Shown here piece after piece: positions 32,522 to 32,571 of a stretch of DNA of 32,571 nt. The notes under the pieces were generated by a model. It ran no database searches. It saw only the letters and a program-made list of their open reading frames with translations, and was not told where the DNA came from. Source of the DNA: Tissierellia bacterium (GTDB lineage Bacteria; Bacillota; Clostridia; Tissierellales; Peptoniphilaceae); assembly GCA_030537815.1 (NCBI GenBank), contig JAUNVF010000025.1, forward strand, positions 1 to 32,571, given 5' to 3'. The position numbers and the translations under genes were made by a program. How positions within the stretch are numbered: position 1 is the first letter of the stretch; each line of letters opens with the position of its first letter.

Positions 32522-32571
32522 GATAGCTGATATTAAAGATATCAGGATAGATAAATTTCTGTCTGATAAAT
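32508..32571 (+). CDS. RluD-type pseudouridine synthase, 5' fragment
   Basis: An ATG overlapping the ung stop opens a frame that runs to the window edge. Its 21 visible codons begin [28 protein letters not shown] is the typical start of the S4 domain in RluA/RluD-family 23S rRNA pseudouridine synthases. Such genes usually lie right after lspA in Firmicutes. The catalytic domain lies outside the window, so the call rests on these few residues and the gene order. Confidence 0.7.
   Translation, partial: MKVFEIADIKDIRIDKFLSDK

Noticed and set aside
1-32571. CRISPR arrays, prophage genes, attachment sites at the tRNAs
   Set aside because: No regularly spaced repeats, integrases or phage genes were seen, and no partial tRNA copy suggesting an integrated element was noticed; fine repeats could be missed by eye.

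Overview
The window comes from an AT-rich, low-GC Gram-positive chromosome. Purine-rich Shine-Dalgarno sites, frequent TTG/GTG starts, sepF, an YlmH-type S4 protein and PTS carbohydrate systems all point to Firmicutes. The mix of arginine deiminase, sugar PTS genes and amino-acid transporters suggests an anaerobic coccus-like lineage such as Tissierellia/Peptoniphilaceae. That taxonomic guess is inference; no rRNA gene is present. Nearly all of the sequence is coding, with two tRNA genes and no CRISPR array, prophage or intact insertion sequence.

Layout. (1) 15-1238: arginine deiminase (arcA) with its own terminator. (2) 1303-7829: a complete L-ascorbate (vitamin C) catabolic locus. It holds ulaD alone, a reverse-strand DeoR-family regulator (ulaR), and a divergent operon ulaG-ulaC-ulaA-ulaB-ulaF-ulaE. 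Together these encode the ascorbate PTS transporter (IIA, IIC, IIB), the ascorbate-6-P lactonase, the 3-keto-L-gulonate-6-P decarboxylase and the two epimerases leading to D-xylulose-5-P. A near-identical 15-bp direct-repeat motif lies upstream of both ulaD and ulaR and is the probable regulator site. (3) 7868-8227: a long perfect inverted repeat and a gene-free stretch. (4) 8228-11051: fruK-fruA, fructose uptake and phosphorylation. (5) 11208-15899: a conserved protein of unknown function, an O-antigen-ligase-like membrane protein (reverse strand), and two amino-acid/cation symporter-type transporters (YkvI-like and NSS family).

(6) 15997-19617: tRNA-Pro(GGG); a MATE efflux gene facing a MerR-type regulator across a textbook MerR promoter; the regulator is co-transcribed with a methyltransferase and a hypoxanthine/uracil-DNA glycosylase family protein; then tRNA-Thr(CGT) on the reverse strand. 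This efflux/regulator/DNA-repair cluster is the least conventional gene set here. (7) 19746-21951: a pyridoxal-kinase-type enzyme and a convergent PucR-type regulator whose coding ends share a 42-bp perfect palindrome. (8) 22125-26292: aspS-tcdA-rseC-like-glyA. (9) 26410 to the end: a housekeeping run of der-plsY-gpsA-yggS-sepF-ylmH-lspA-ung and the first codons of an RluD-type pseudouridine synthase, covering ribosome assembly, phospholipid synthesis, septation, lipoprotein processing and DNA repair.

Most of the window is recognisable metabolism and housekeeping. I found no clear novel multi-gene system. The points most worth a second look are the shared ula operator, the MerR-controlled efflux/repair cluster, and the two long perfect palindromes.
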